A stretch of DNA of 64,000 nucleotides from Aegilops tauschii subsp. strangulata. Its lineage: Eukaryota > Streptophyta > Magnoliopsida > Poales > Poaceae. The notes under the pieces were generated by a model, which worked only from the letters and a program-made list of their open reading frames with translations, did no database searches and was not told the DNA's origin. Position 1 is the stretch's first letter; every line of letters begins with the position of its first letter. The position numbers and the translations under genes were made by a program. Positions 20,328-30,937 of this stretch are shown piece by piece. The stretch lies in NCBI RefSeq assembly GCF_002575655.3, contig NC_053040.3, positions 223,710,628 to 223,774,627 of the forward strand. The letters are read 5' to 3'.

Positions 20328-22318
20328 TCAGGCAGAGAAATCGCTCCAACGCTCCCTGTCAGACTCGGCGGCGAGGACGGTCTCCTCGATGTCCTCCTTA
20401 GAATCAGTCCACTTGTAGCCTTGCTTCGCCATCCATTCCGCCTCCGGGGTGATGTGCTTCTCTGACCCGCTGGATTCTGCCCCACCAAAGACCTTCATGA
20501 TCCTCTTGTCGCAGTGGCGAGCCTCCTTGGAGGCAACGTGAGTCCTGTACTGCCCCTTTGCCTGCATGCAGAACAGAGTTATCTTGTCCTTCAGCTTCTT
20601 GGCCCACGAGGGCTCAGAGGAACGATGGGTATACACAGCATCACGGTCCTCGGCAACATCCTCTGCCTCAGCCTCCTCCTCATCAACAGCCCTCCTAGCA
20701 GCAGACACCTCAGCACGAGTAGTAGTGTTGGCCCACTTGGGCTTGACACGGAGACTGATGGATTCATGCCGAATCCAGGCTGGAGCAAGGAACTCATCAC
20801 CAGGGAACAGCTTCTCCCAAGTCTTGGAGATCAACAGAAACAGGTACGGTCCATAGATAGGTACCTTGCGGTTGAACACTGCGAACTGAAGCTCACACCA
20901 CATGATGTGTGAGACATCAAGTGGTTGAGTCCGAGACACACGTGCCTCCTCGCACAGGAGCATCATATCCACCGGATAGGCATGTACCTTGTCCTTGTCG
21001 CCAATGCGAGGAAACAGAGAGTTGCGGAAGATGCGATACATGATGTCCAAAAATGGGTTCAGCACCCACGTCGACTTGCCACTGGGAAGCACCTTCTCAA
21101 CATAGTACTGCTGGAGCCTGTTCTTGCTTGCGGACTTAGGGTTGGCATGAGGGCGAACACCTACGGGAGTGGTGAGCCCGTCATCCGGAACCTGTAGCAG
21201 ATCCATGAAATCCTTCCAGGTAGCAGTCAACTGACGGCCATTGGTCATCCAAGTCATCCTCTGCTCTTCCCCAGGGTGAAAGTGAACTGAGGCAAAGAAC
21301 TGACAGATAAGCTCAGGGTCATAGTCCAGGTGGAAGGAGATCACATGTTCAATACCAAACTGCTCCACCAAATCCAGAGCCTCCCCAAAGTACTCACGAT
21401 ATTTGTCCTTCCTCATGTGATTCATGTCAATCCACTTGACATCCACGTAGGTGTTTTGCTTGGCCTTGATCACATCCAGATAAATGAGAGTCTGTTGCTT
21501 GGTCCAAAACAAGTCATTGCCTCTGAAGATAGCACGGGCATTCACATATGGGTTGATCTGCCTGCGAGGGATAAACTCAGAAAGTGGAATCTCATCCATG
21601 CCCTCAGCAGGTTCCTTGTACTTGCTAGCTGAGGTCTTGACATTGCGCTTGGGGGCACTGGAGCCCTTTGGTGCTTCGTCTTGATTGCGCAGTCGCTTGG
21701 AGCCAGTGTCACGACTGGGATTGGAACGGCGAGCAGGGGCACCGGAGCCACCACCTAAGACACAAAGCAAAAGCACACACAAAGAGCGAGAAGAATCAAT
21801 GCAAAGACCTTAGCAAGACAAGGGAAACAAGTAGAAAGCATACATGGTAATTGCTAAGAAGAAGATTGGACAACAACGGTAGTACTGCCAGGTCGCGCGG
21901 TACTAAAATTTTAGTACCGCCCCTAGTCGCGGTAGTACCGTGCGAGGACACGGTAGTACCGGGGCTTGGAGCGGTAGTAGGATCTTAGTACCACATCACG
22001 TGCGGTAGTACCACATCTGACGGGCGGTAGTACCCGACACGCGGTAGTACCGCACAGGAGATGCGGTAGTACCGCACGGCGGCAGATCCAAACCATTTTG
22101 AATATGAGAAAGACTGCGAAAACGCGGCGGTACTACGGTTGATCAAATCTACCACAGGACAACATATCAAGTATAATTTCTATGCAACACTACTCTCCTA
22201 CATCCTACTCTTGCATAGATTTGGCCTAAAATCTCAAGAACACATGCATCTCCCCAAAAACCTAGAGGCAAAAGAACAACCAAAAGAGAGAGGGAGTTGG
22301 GGAGAAACCTTGGTCCAT
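20328..22318 (-). CDS. Env-like ORF downstream of pol, probably spliced
   Basis: Exon 2 (21754-20328) is a long open frame after pol, the place of the third ORF in Sireviruses. It is open from an AUG at 21782 (484 residues), but the first nine codons of that frame look like intron. A better model joins an ATG at 22318 (exon 22318-22309, MDQ plus one base) to 21754 across a GT-AG intron. The protein has a basic Ser/Pro-rich N-terminus, a middle domain (IPRRQINPYVNARAIF, ICQFFASVHFHPG and DLLQVPDDGL) like the plant-transposon domain found in envelope-like ORFs, and an acidic alanine-rich stretch before the end. I see no clear transmembrane segment. No stop breaks exon 2, unlike gag and pol. Its function is unknown. 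Confidence 0.6.
21755..22308 (-). other. Putative 554-nt intron before the env-like exon
   Basis: On the minus strand the donor CAAG|GTTTCT lies at 22309/22308. The acceptor TGTGTCTTAG|GTGG, preceded by a T/C-rich tract, lies at 21755/21754. Joining keeps the frame. The intron contains a dense inverted-repeat array. Confidence 0.5.
21875..22085. repeat. Inverted-repeat array inside the putative intron
   Basis: About ten copies of GCGGTAGTACCGC-like motifs occur. One perfect 24-bp palindrome lies at 21897-21920, with half-site GCGGTACTAAAA. The central base is mostly G on the plus strand, the reverse of the LTR arrays. Confidence 0.85.
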
Positions 22319-22410
22319 GGCAAGAGGAAGTGGTGGGGAACGATCCCACCGGTCAGAATCCGAGGAGAGTGGCCGGAGAAGGAGATCTGGCGAGGGTCTC
22401 CGACGCCGTT

Positions 22411-22432
22411 CTTGAGCGAGAGAGAGAGAGAG
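22411..22432. repeat. GA dinucleotide repeat
   Basis: A short run of GAGAGA units lies in the element region between pol and the env-like exon. Confidence 0.85.
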
Positions 22433-22514
22433 AGGCGGCGGGGACGAGAGACAAAGGAATGGGTATGTGGAGTTGGAACTCCCCTGCCCGAGTCATAACC
22501 CCCCACGCGCTCTC

Positions 22515-22672
22515 GTCAGCGCGGTAGTACCGCGCTTCATCGCGGTACTACCGCTCGGGCGGAAGTACCGCACCAAAGCGGTAGTACCGCTCTCCCAGGC
22601 GGCAGTAAAAAATTACTGCCGCGCTGGGTGCGGTAGTACCATGCTCTCCACACGCGGTAGTACCGTGAGCTC
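22515..22672. repeat. Inverted-repeat array between pol and the env-like ORF
   Basis: About seven GCGGTA-N-TACCGC-like motifs plus a hairpin GCGGCAGTAA...TTACTGCCGC (about 22600-22624) occur within 160 bp. Confidence 0.85.
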
Positions 22673-23067
22673 AAGAAAATGCACATTTCAAACACAAAGA
22701 AATAGAGGTCTTTGCATGGAATCTTCAAACAAACGAGACACCACAAGAACACGCTCAACACGAAGAGAGAGGGGCAAAAGACAACGAGACTCAACCTAGA
22801 GACACCACCTCTCCAAAGAGAGGGCGGTGGCCGGAGCCACCTATGTTTGAGTCACTTGGTATGGCACCGCGAAGAATTTTCCTTGGGTCCATGACCAAAA
22901 CTCGTCTTTGAAGCACAAGTACCATCAAAAATGGCTAATGTGAAAGAGTTGATCAATTTATGCATAATGGGGGGAGGGAGAGTTCATTGAGAGAACAACC
23001 CTCCCCCTATGTCCATGCCTACATCTAAACAAGACAACAAGTTGAGTATGGTGGGGTGTGAAAGGGT

Positions 23068-23504
23068 TCAAGCAACACTGCTCGAATCAATGATATTTAG
23101 CTCATGCCTTAACTCGCGAAATCTTGCTTCATCCAACGGCTTCGTGAAAATATCTGCAAGGTTATCATGAGTGTTGACGTAGTTGAGCTTGATCTCCCCT
23201 CGCCTAATGTGATCCCGGATGAAGTGATACAGAATCTCAATATGCTTCGTCTTGAAGTGTTTCACCGGGTTGAGAGAAATCTTGATGGCACTTTCATTGT
23301 CACACCAAAGAGGCACTTTGTCACAAATGACACCGTAATCCTTTAAAGTTTGCCTCATCCATAAGATTTGTGCACAACAACTACTGGCCGCCACATACTC
23401 CGCTTCGGTGGACGAGAGAGACACACAACTTTGCTTTTTGGAAGACCAACTTACCAAAGAGCAACCAAGGAATTGGCACCCTCCGGAAGTGGACTTCCTA
23501 TCCA
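23068..23504 (-). pseudogene. RNase H end of Copia pol (3' part of the split gene)
   Basis: This frame encodes the RNase H domain with DRKSTSGGCQFLGC, SLSSTEAEYVAAS and the tail NLADIFTKPLDEARF, ending at a normal stop. It is the direct continuation of the reverse transcriptase/RNase H frame at 28031-28773, split by insertion of the solo LTR. RNase H degrades the RNA of RNA-DNA hybrids during reverse transcription. Confidence 0.9.
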
Positions 23505-23509
23505 CTTTG

Positions 23510-26500
23510 TGTCACGCCCAATATGCAATACTATCCTAAAGAGACTCGAAGGCCCCACCAAGGATAGAACCGCATATTGAAACGCTTTGCAAGGTGGATA
23601 TCATTACATCAACATTACATAATATTTGGGGATACATACAAGGCAAACAAATGCCGCAAGAATACATCAATACAACATACATAAGCTCAACATCCGACTA
23701 CGGATGAAACATAAACAGAAACTCAAACGACATCCACCCTGCTAGCCCAGGCTGCCGACCTGGAACCTATCCCCTGAACGAAGAAGAAGCAGAAGAAGAA
23801 CTCCAAACAAGTAAACATCGCTCTCGCGTCATGATCATCGCAAAACCTGTACCTGCATCTGTTGTTGTAGTAATCTGTGAGCCATGAGGACTCAGCAATC
23901 CCATTACCATGGGTATCAAGACTAGCAAAGCTTAATGGGAAAGGAAGGGGTAAAGTGGTGAGGTTGCAGCAACGACTAAGCATGTATGGTGGCTAACTTA
24001 CGCAAATAAGAGCGAGAAGAGAAGCAATGGAACGGTCGTGAAACTAGCAATGATCAAGAAGTGATCCTAAACTCCTACTTACGGCAAACATAACCCAGAA
24101 ACCGTGTTCACTTCCCGGTCTCCGCCGAGAAGAGACCATCACGGCTACACACGCGGTTGATGCGTTTTAATTAAGGTCAAGTGTCAAGTTATCTACAACC
24201 GGATATCAACAAATTCCCATCTGCCACATAACCGTGGGCATGGCTTTCGAAAGATAATACCCTGCAGGGGTGTCCCAACTTAGCCCATTATAAGCTCTCA
24301 CGGCCAATGAAGGATATTCCTTCTCCCGGGAAGACCCGATCAGTCTCGGAATCCCGGTTACAAGACATTTCGACAATGGTAAAACAAGACCAGCAAAGCC
24401 GCCCGATGCGCCGACATCCCGATAGGAGCTGCACATATCTCGTTCTCAGGGCAACACCGGATGAGACATCCTACGAGTAAAAACCAGACCTCGAGTTTCC
24501 ACGAGGTGGCCCCGCAGTCTACTCAGTTTGGACCAACACTTAGAGAAGCACTGGCCCGGGGGGGTTAAAATAAGATGACCCTCGAGAGAGCGACTCCCTA
24601 GGGAAAAGAAATAGGCTAGACAAATGGTAAAACCAAGGTTGGGCCTTGCTGGAAGAGTTTTATTCAAGGCGAACTGTCAAGGGGGTCCCATAAATCACCC
24701 AACCGTGTAAGGAACGCAAAATCCGGGAACATAACACCTGTATGACGGAAACTAGGGCGGCAAGAGTGGAACAAAACACCAGGCATAAGGCCGAGCCTTC
24801 CACCCTTTACCAAGATATATAGATGCATTAAAATAATATAAGAGATATTGTGATATCCTAACATAAACATAATCCAACATGGAGCAATCTTCATCCTCAC
24901 CTGCAGCTAGCAACGCTATAAGAGGGGCTGAGCAAAGCGGTAACATAGCCAAACAACGATTTGCTAGGAAGGGTGACAAAGGTTAGAGGTTCATGGCAAT
25001 TTGGGAGGCTTGAAGAGCAAGAGAATAGGTAGCGCAACATAGCGATAGAACGAAGCAACTAGCATAGCAATGATAGTAATGAGATCCAAGGTGACGGTCA
25101 TCTTGCCTGAAATCCCGCTAGGAAGAAGAACGAATCCATGAAGAAGATGAAGCCATGAAGACGAACGAATCCTCACGATCGCAACGATACGGGAACTATC
25201 GAGAAGAAGCACACAACAAGGTAAACACACCACACAAGAACAAGGCATGATGCTCAACCAAGTATGATGCATGACAAGGCTATATGAAGCTACTCATGAC
25301 AAAAGATGATGCATACAAGAACAACACACCAAGGCAAGTTTAAATGAGGCCGGAAACAACATATAACAATTCCGGTAAGTCCTCATATGCATATTTCGAA
25401 ATTGGTCCAGAACTGAATAAGCATTAAGTTGAAGTTGTTAAACAGCAAGTTAAAGAGCACCATGATGATCTACACGAAATTCTAGTCAAGTTACATATAA
25501 AGTTCATTAGATTCGGAGCTACGGCCTAGAAGATATGAGCAAAACAAGTTAAACATGGCATTGATGCAAAAGCATACAAACATCAAGCAAACACCTCAAA
25601 ACAAGGATGCAACATGATAATATGAGACTACATGCAAAACTAAGCACGTTTCATATAGAGCATGCTCGAAACGGAGCAACGGTGCAACACATACACTCCA
25701 AACAAGACATAGCAACCAACTGACGAAAACAGCAACTAGGCATAATGCAAGCATCAAAACAATATGCTACAGAAACTCAACATGAAATAAAAAGGCATTG
25801 GCATGATGTACAGGTAAAGCACAACAAAACATGAACACTGAGCTATCTCCATAAATCACTAGAACATGCTCAAAAGGACATGGCAAGATTGCAAATAATA
25901 ACAGGTTCACAGACTTGGTGAAATTACTGGACATGGCAGAAATAACATCAGGTTGCAATGTTCAGAGCACGAAATCAACATTCTACAGGAACTTAACATA
26001 GCAAAGAAAGGCATGACATGAATCTACTCAATGCATATGGAAAAAGTCCCTTACTGACCATAAGCCAAAAAGGACCAGAAGATATGATGGCAAGCATGTA
26101 AACATAGCAAGTTCGTTATCAGGTTTCAGACTTTGCAGAAAACAGAGCATGGCAGAAACTATAATATGAAGGCCTCTTGGTAAGCTTGATGCACTCCCTA
26201 CAAAGCAATGCATGACAAAACAAGCATACCTACAGAAAAATGACATGTTTATGAAGCTAACCATGGCAAGAACAATAGCATAGCATGTATGGATCAACTA
26301 CAATAAGCTTGGCAAAATTGCATATCATGTTAAGAATCTGCCAGAAATATTTTATAGCAAAAGTAGAGCAAGATTGAGTCATGCTATCGCACTCCATAAT
26401 TGCAAACAATTGCAGGAATGGATCAATTACAACTATAGCTACAAAACATCCTTACTGAACATCTCCAAAATATGCATGGATCTCTCTGTAGCATCAAGTT

Positions 26501-28025
26501 TACATGGCAACAAAATAACAGCAGACAAGGACTTAGAGAAATCACCAAGTCCCAGAAATCAGAAACATTATGGAGCCTACTTGGCATGCTTGTGCTAGTA
26601 ACCACAGAGATAAAAAAATACATGGCATACACCCTTGGAAAGATGGCATGGCATACTTCAAAACACATGTAGAGCTCATGCCCATAAGATGCACAGATTA
26701 AATGATACAAAAATGATAAATCATCAAGTTCTGTTGATAACCAGAGAATAACAGCAACTAGCCCTCTTCCAACAGAGATTTGGGCATCAAGATGACCTCT
26801 AATGAACATGGTACAATTGAACAAAATAAAGAGCATCACGAGACGAACAATTTGACATATTATACGCGCGAATCGGAGCTACATGCAAGAAGTTGAGATG
26901 CTACAAACAGAGCAATAAAATATCACAGGGAAAAGACTTGGGAAAAAATCGGGGCCGAGGGAAAAGTCAACCTTGGCACGGGAAACGAGGCTCGCCGGCG
27001 CGGGCTCGCCGGAGATGTCGGGGAAGGGGTGGGGCTCGCCGGAGATGGCGGATCCGGACCGGATCTCGCCGGATCCGGCCGGATCCCGGCGCGGGGAGGC
27101 GGAGGAGGGCGAGGCGGACGCGGCCATGGCGCGGGGCGGCGCCCACGGCTGGCGGCGCGGCGGCGGAAGGGGCGGCCGGGGCGGCGACCGGCGGCGGAAG
27201 GGGCGGCCGCGCCGGAGGAGGCGAAGGCGGCGGGGCGCGGCGGAGCACGGGACGGCGGGCGACGGGGCCGGCGCTGGAGGCGACGGGTGGCGGGGCTTGG
27301 GCGGCCGCGCGGGCCTGGGCGGGCCGCGCCTGGGCCCGGCGGGCCGCGGCGGCGGGGACGGCGCGGGAGGTGACGTGGCGTGACGCCACTGGTCTGGGGC
27401 GGCGGCGCGGGTACGGGCGGACATGTCCGGACGGCGACGATTTCGTCCGGCGGCGCGAGGTGGGAGACACTAGGGTTTGTACCGCGAAATCTCGGGAGAG
27501 ACACACATATTTATAGGTAGAGGGAGCTAGGAGAGTCCAAACGAGGTGCGGTTTTCACCCACGCGATCGTGATCGAACGACCGAGAGCATGGCGGAGACT
27601 TAGAGGGGTTTTGGGGCTGTTTGAAGGGGGGTTTTGCTGCAACACCCAAACGGACTTCGCGGATGCCCGGTTAACCGTTGGAGTACCAAACGACCTCCAA
27701 ATGGAACGAAACTTGACCGGTGGTCTCCGGGTGGTATACTAGGGCCACTTGACAAGCCTCGGTCCATTTCGAGAAAGTTTGACACCCGCACACGAAAGAA
27801 AACAAGAGGGGTGCACCGGAGGAGATAGGAGCGCCGGATTGCAAAACGGACAACGGGGAAAATGCTCGGATGCATGAGACGAACACGTATGAAAATGCAA
27901 TGCACATGATGACATGATATGAAATGCAGATGAAGACATGGCAAAATGCAACACGCAAGCAAATGACATGGCAACGACAGCGAATAACTGGGTGACACCT
28001 GGCGCATCGGATCCGGGGCGTTACA
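23510..28025 (-). mobile_element. Solo LTR (4516 bp) of a long-LTR gypsy-type family
   Basis: Starts TGTCACGCCC and ends GGGGCGTTACA. It is flanked by the exact target duplication CTTTG (23505-23509 and 28026-28030). No internal domain, primer-binding site or second LTR is present, so it is a solo LTR left by LTR-LTR recombination. It is homologous to 48858-53098 over most of its length. A minus-strand TATA box (CTATAAATA, plus 27509-27517) is followed in sense direction by a GC-rich block (26980-27480), then AC-rich DNA. The Pro/Arg-rich frames in the GC block are not convincing genes. Confidence 0.9.
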
Positions 28026-28030
28026 CTTTG

Positions 28031-28773
28031 TCTCCCGCCCAATCGGAGTCCAAATACCCTATAAGCTTGAAGTTTGCTCCTCTTGGGTACCATAAGCCAA
28101 AGTTTGGGGTATGAGCCAAATATCGAAAGATTCGCTTGACCGCCACAAAGTGGCTTTCCTTAGGTGCGGCTTGAAACCGTGCACAAATTCCCACACTCAA
28201 CATGATATCCGGTCTAAATGCACAAAGGTAAAGCAAGGATCCAATCATGGAGCGATATACCTTTTGATCCACCGCTTTACCATTGCGATCGATGTCAAGT
28301 TGGCACTTGGTGGGCATTGGAGTGGAAGCCGGCTTGACATCACTTAGCTTGAATCTCTTGAGCATGTCTTGAGTGTATTTGGCTTGGTTGATGAAGCTTC
28401 CTTCTCTTCTTTGCTTCACTTCGAACCCTAGAAAGAACTTCAACTCTCCCATGGAAGACATCTTGAACTTTGAGGTCATGAGAGCGGAGAATTCCTCATT
28501 GAAAGCTTTGTTAGGGGAACCAAAGATAATGTCATCAACATATAGTTGGCACACAAACAACTCCCCTTTGACCTTCTTAGTAAAAAGAGTGGGGTCGATT
28601 AGCCCTTTCAAACCCACGATCTTGTAGAAACTCGGTAAGGTGGTCATACCACGCACGTGGGGCTTGTTTAAGGCCATAGAGTGCCTTATCGAGTTGATAC
28701 ACATGATCGGGAAAGTAGGGATCCTCGAACCCGGGGGGTTGCTTGACATAGACCAACTCATTAATAGGACCAC
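28031..28773 (-). pseudogene. Copia reverse transcriptase (C-terminal part) and connection
   Basis: This frame carries the polymerase active-site motif LYVDDIIFG and runs through GSLLYLCAFRPDIMLSVG to the start of RNase H (YLDSDWAGDK), where the solo LTR interrupts it. A frameshift near 28600-28620 separates it from the N-terminal reverse transcriptase part; upstream of that point this frame is not genuine. Confidence 0.88.
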
Positions 28774-29500
28774 TTAGAAAATCACTCTTCACATCCATTT
28801 GTTGCAACTTAAAGTTGTGATGAGAAGCATAAGCAATCAACAAACGAATGGATTCAAGGCGAGCAACGGGAGCAAAGGTTTCACTGTAGTCGATACCCTC
28901 GACTTGGGAGTAGCCTTGTGCCACCAATCTTGCCTTGTTGCGAATGATGGTCCCATGAGCATCTTGCTTGTTCTTGAATATCCACTTGGTTCCAATGACA
29001 TTGTGGTTCCCCGTTGGCGTTGGCACCAATCTCCACACCTTGTTGTACTCGAAGTTGTTGAGTTCTTCATGCATGGCATTAAGCCAATCCGGATCTTTGA
29101 GTGCTTCATATACCTTTTGGGGTTCAACACAAGAGACAAACGTGTGATGTTCACAATAGTTTGCCAATTGTCTATGAGTGCTTACCCCCTTTTGAATGCT
29201 TCCAAGTACATTCTTCACGAGATGACCCTTGGTGGAGAGCTTGAAAGCAATCTTGGCGGCACGACGCTCCAATTCCTCCTCGGTGGTGAGTTGAGGAGCG
29301 GTCACTTGATCATCTTGAGCGCCGTCTTGAGCTTGTTCTTGATCTTGAACTTGCTCGGAGGAGAGAACTTGACCTTGGGCATCACTTGGTGTGTCAGCAC
29401 CGTCTTGAGGATGATCTTGCCCTTGGTCTTGTTCATGAGGTTGAGGGCCTTCACTTTGTTCTTCGGAAGCGTGTGGGTCTTGGGTTGGTGATGGCTCCAC
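28610..29500 (-). pseudogene. Copia reverse transcriptase (N-terminal part) and linker
   Basis: An acidic Gln/Glu/Asp-rich linker comes first. The reverse transcriptase fingers and palm follow: [44 protein letters not shown] and [15 protein letters not shown]. An in-frame TGA separates it from sequence that continues the integrase end upstream. A frameshift ends it just before the YVDD half. Confidence 0.88.
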
Positions 29501-29604
29501 TTGAGTGGATCATTGTCCTTCTCCTTCGGCCACAAGGGGTTCCTCAATGGGTAGGATAAAACCAACACCCATTCTTCTTATGGCTTGGGGAGGAATTTCA
29601 TCAC

Positions 29605-30501
29605 CTACATCACAAGTGCCACTTTGCTCCACTTGGGAGCCGTTATTCTCATCAAACTCCACGTTACATGTCTCCTCAATAAGTCTCGTGGATTTATTGA
29701 GGACACGTAAGCATGAGAGTTTGTAGCATAACCAACAAATATGCCCTCATAAGCTCTAGCCTCAAATTTAGACAACCGAACACCTTTCTTGAGAATTAAA
29801 CACTTACACCCGGACACCCGAAAGTACTTGAGGTTGGGCTTGTTACCGGTGAGTATTTCATATGGAGTCTTGTTCAAGCCCTTGCGGAGGTAGAGCCGAT
29901 TGGATGCATGACACGCGGTGTTGATGGCTTCGGCCCAAAAGTTGTATGGAGACTTGAACTCCGCCATCATGGTCCTTGCCGCATCCATCAACGTCCGGTT
30001 TTTCCTCTCCGCAACACCGTTTTGTTGAGGGGCATAAGGTGCGGAATATTGATGCTTGATCCCCTCATCACTAAGAAACTCATCCAAGGTGTAGTTCTTG
30101 AACTCGGTGCCGTTGTCACTTCTTATTGTCAAGATCTTTGCATTGTGTTGACGTTGGGCTTCATTTGCAAAGTCAATGACGGTTTGTTGGGTCTCGCTTT
30201 TCCTCTTGAAGAAATACACCCAAGTGTATCTTGAATAGTCATCCACAATCACCAAGCAATACTTTCTACCCCCAAGACTATCAAAGGATGGAGGCCCAAA
30301 GAGATCCAAATGAAGGAGCTCCAAAGGCCTCATTGAGTAAATGATAGTCATGGGAGGGTGAGCCTTCTCATGTAGCTTTCCTTCGATACAAGCACTGCAA
30401 GCACGATCTTTAGCAAAACTAACATTCGTTAGTCCACGGACATGGTCCCCCTTGAGAAGACTTTGCAAAGATCTCATATTGACATGGGCTAAACGGCGAT
30501 G
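29605..30501 (-). pseudogene. Copia integrase
   Basis: The zinc-binding head (HRRLAHVNM ... CSACIEGK) precedes the catalytic core. The three acidic residues are visible in HLDLFGP, IRSDNGTEF and NGVAERKNR. The C-terminal region has FVGYATNSHAY. An in-frame TAG at 30502-30504 splits it from the protease region in the same frame. A frameshift in the last 60 or so residues breaks its link to the next domain. Integrase would insert the element DNA into the chromosome. Confidence 0.9.
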
Positions 30502-30927
30502 CTAAATCCATCCCACGTCAACTTTAGCCATTAGGCAAGTCGCGGTCTTAGTGGGTCGCTCCGAAAAGTTAATCACATATAGACCGTTCTCGACATGCCC
30601 AACAAAGGCTACTTTAAGAGTCTTGCTCCACAAGAGGGCCACGGTATCAATATCAAAGAAAGTGGCAAAGCCCATGATTGCAAGTTGACGAATGGAAAGT
30701 AAATTGTATGCAAGGGACTCAACAAGCATGACCTTCTCGATCGTGAGATCATGAGAAATGACAACCTTGCCGAGTCCCAGTACCTTAGAAGACGAGGCAT
30801 CACCCCACTCGACATTGGTGGGCATAGATGGAATCTTGTGCACGTCCACCACCAAGTCCTTGCTTCCGGTCATATGATTTGTGGCTCCACTATCGAGCAA
30901 CCATGATCCCCCACCCGAAGCAAACAC
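30502..30927 (-). pseudogene. Copia aspartic protease region
   Basis: WLLDSGATNHMTG near the start contains the D-S-G active site of a Copia protease. The frame ends at a TAG directly before the integrase zinc-binding head. The upstream gag frame closes about 10 bp before this frame begins. Confidence 0.88.
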
Positions 30928-30937
30928 CTACAAGAGA

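Noticed and set aside
26879..27516. Long overlapping Pro/Arg/Gly-rich frames on both strands
   Set aside because: They lie in the GC-rich block of a solo LTR, are open in several frames at once and have no domain, which is a composition effect.
28799..29491. 230-residue plus-strand frame
   Set aside because: Antisense of the Copia reverse transcriptase and linker.
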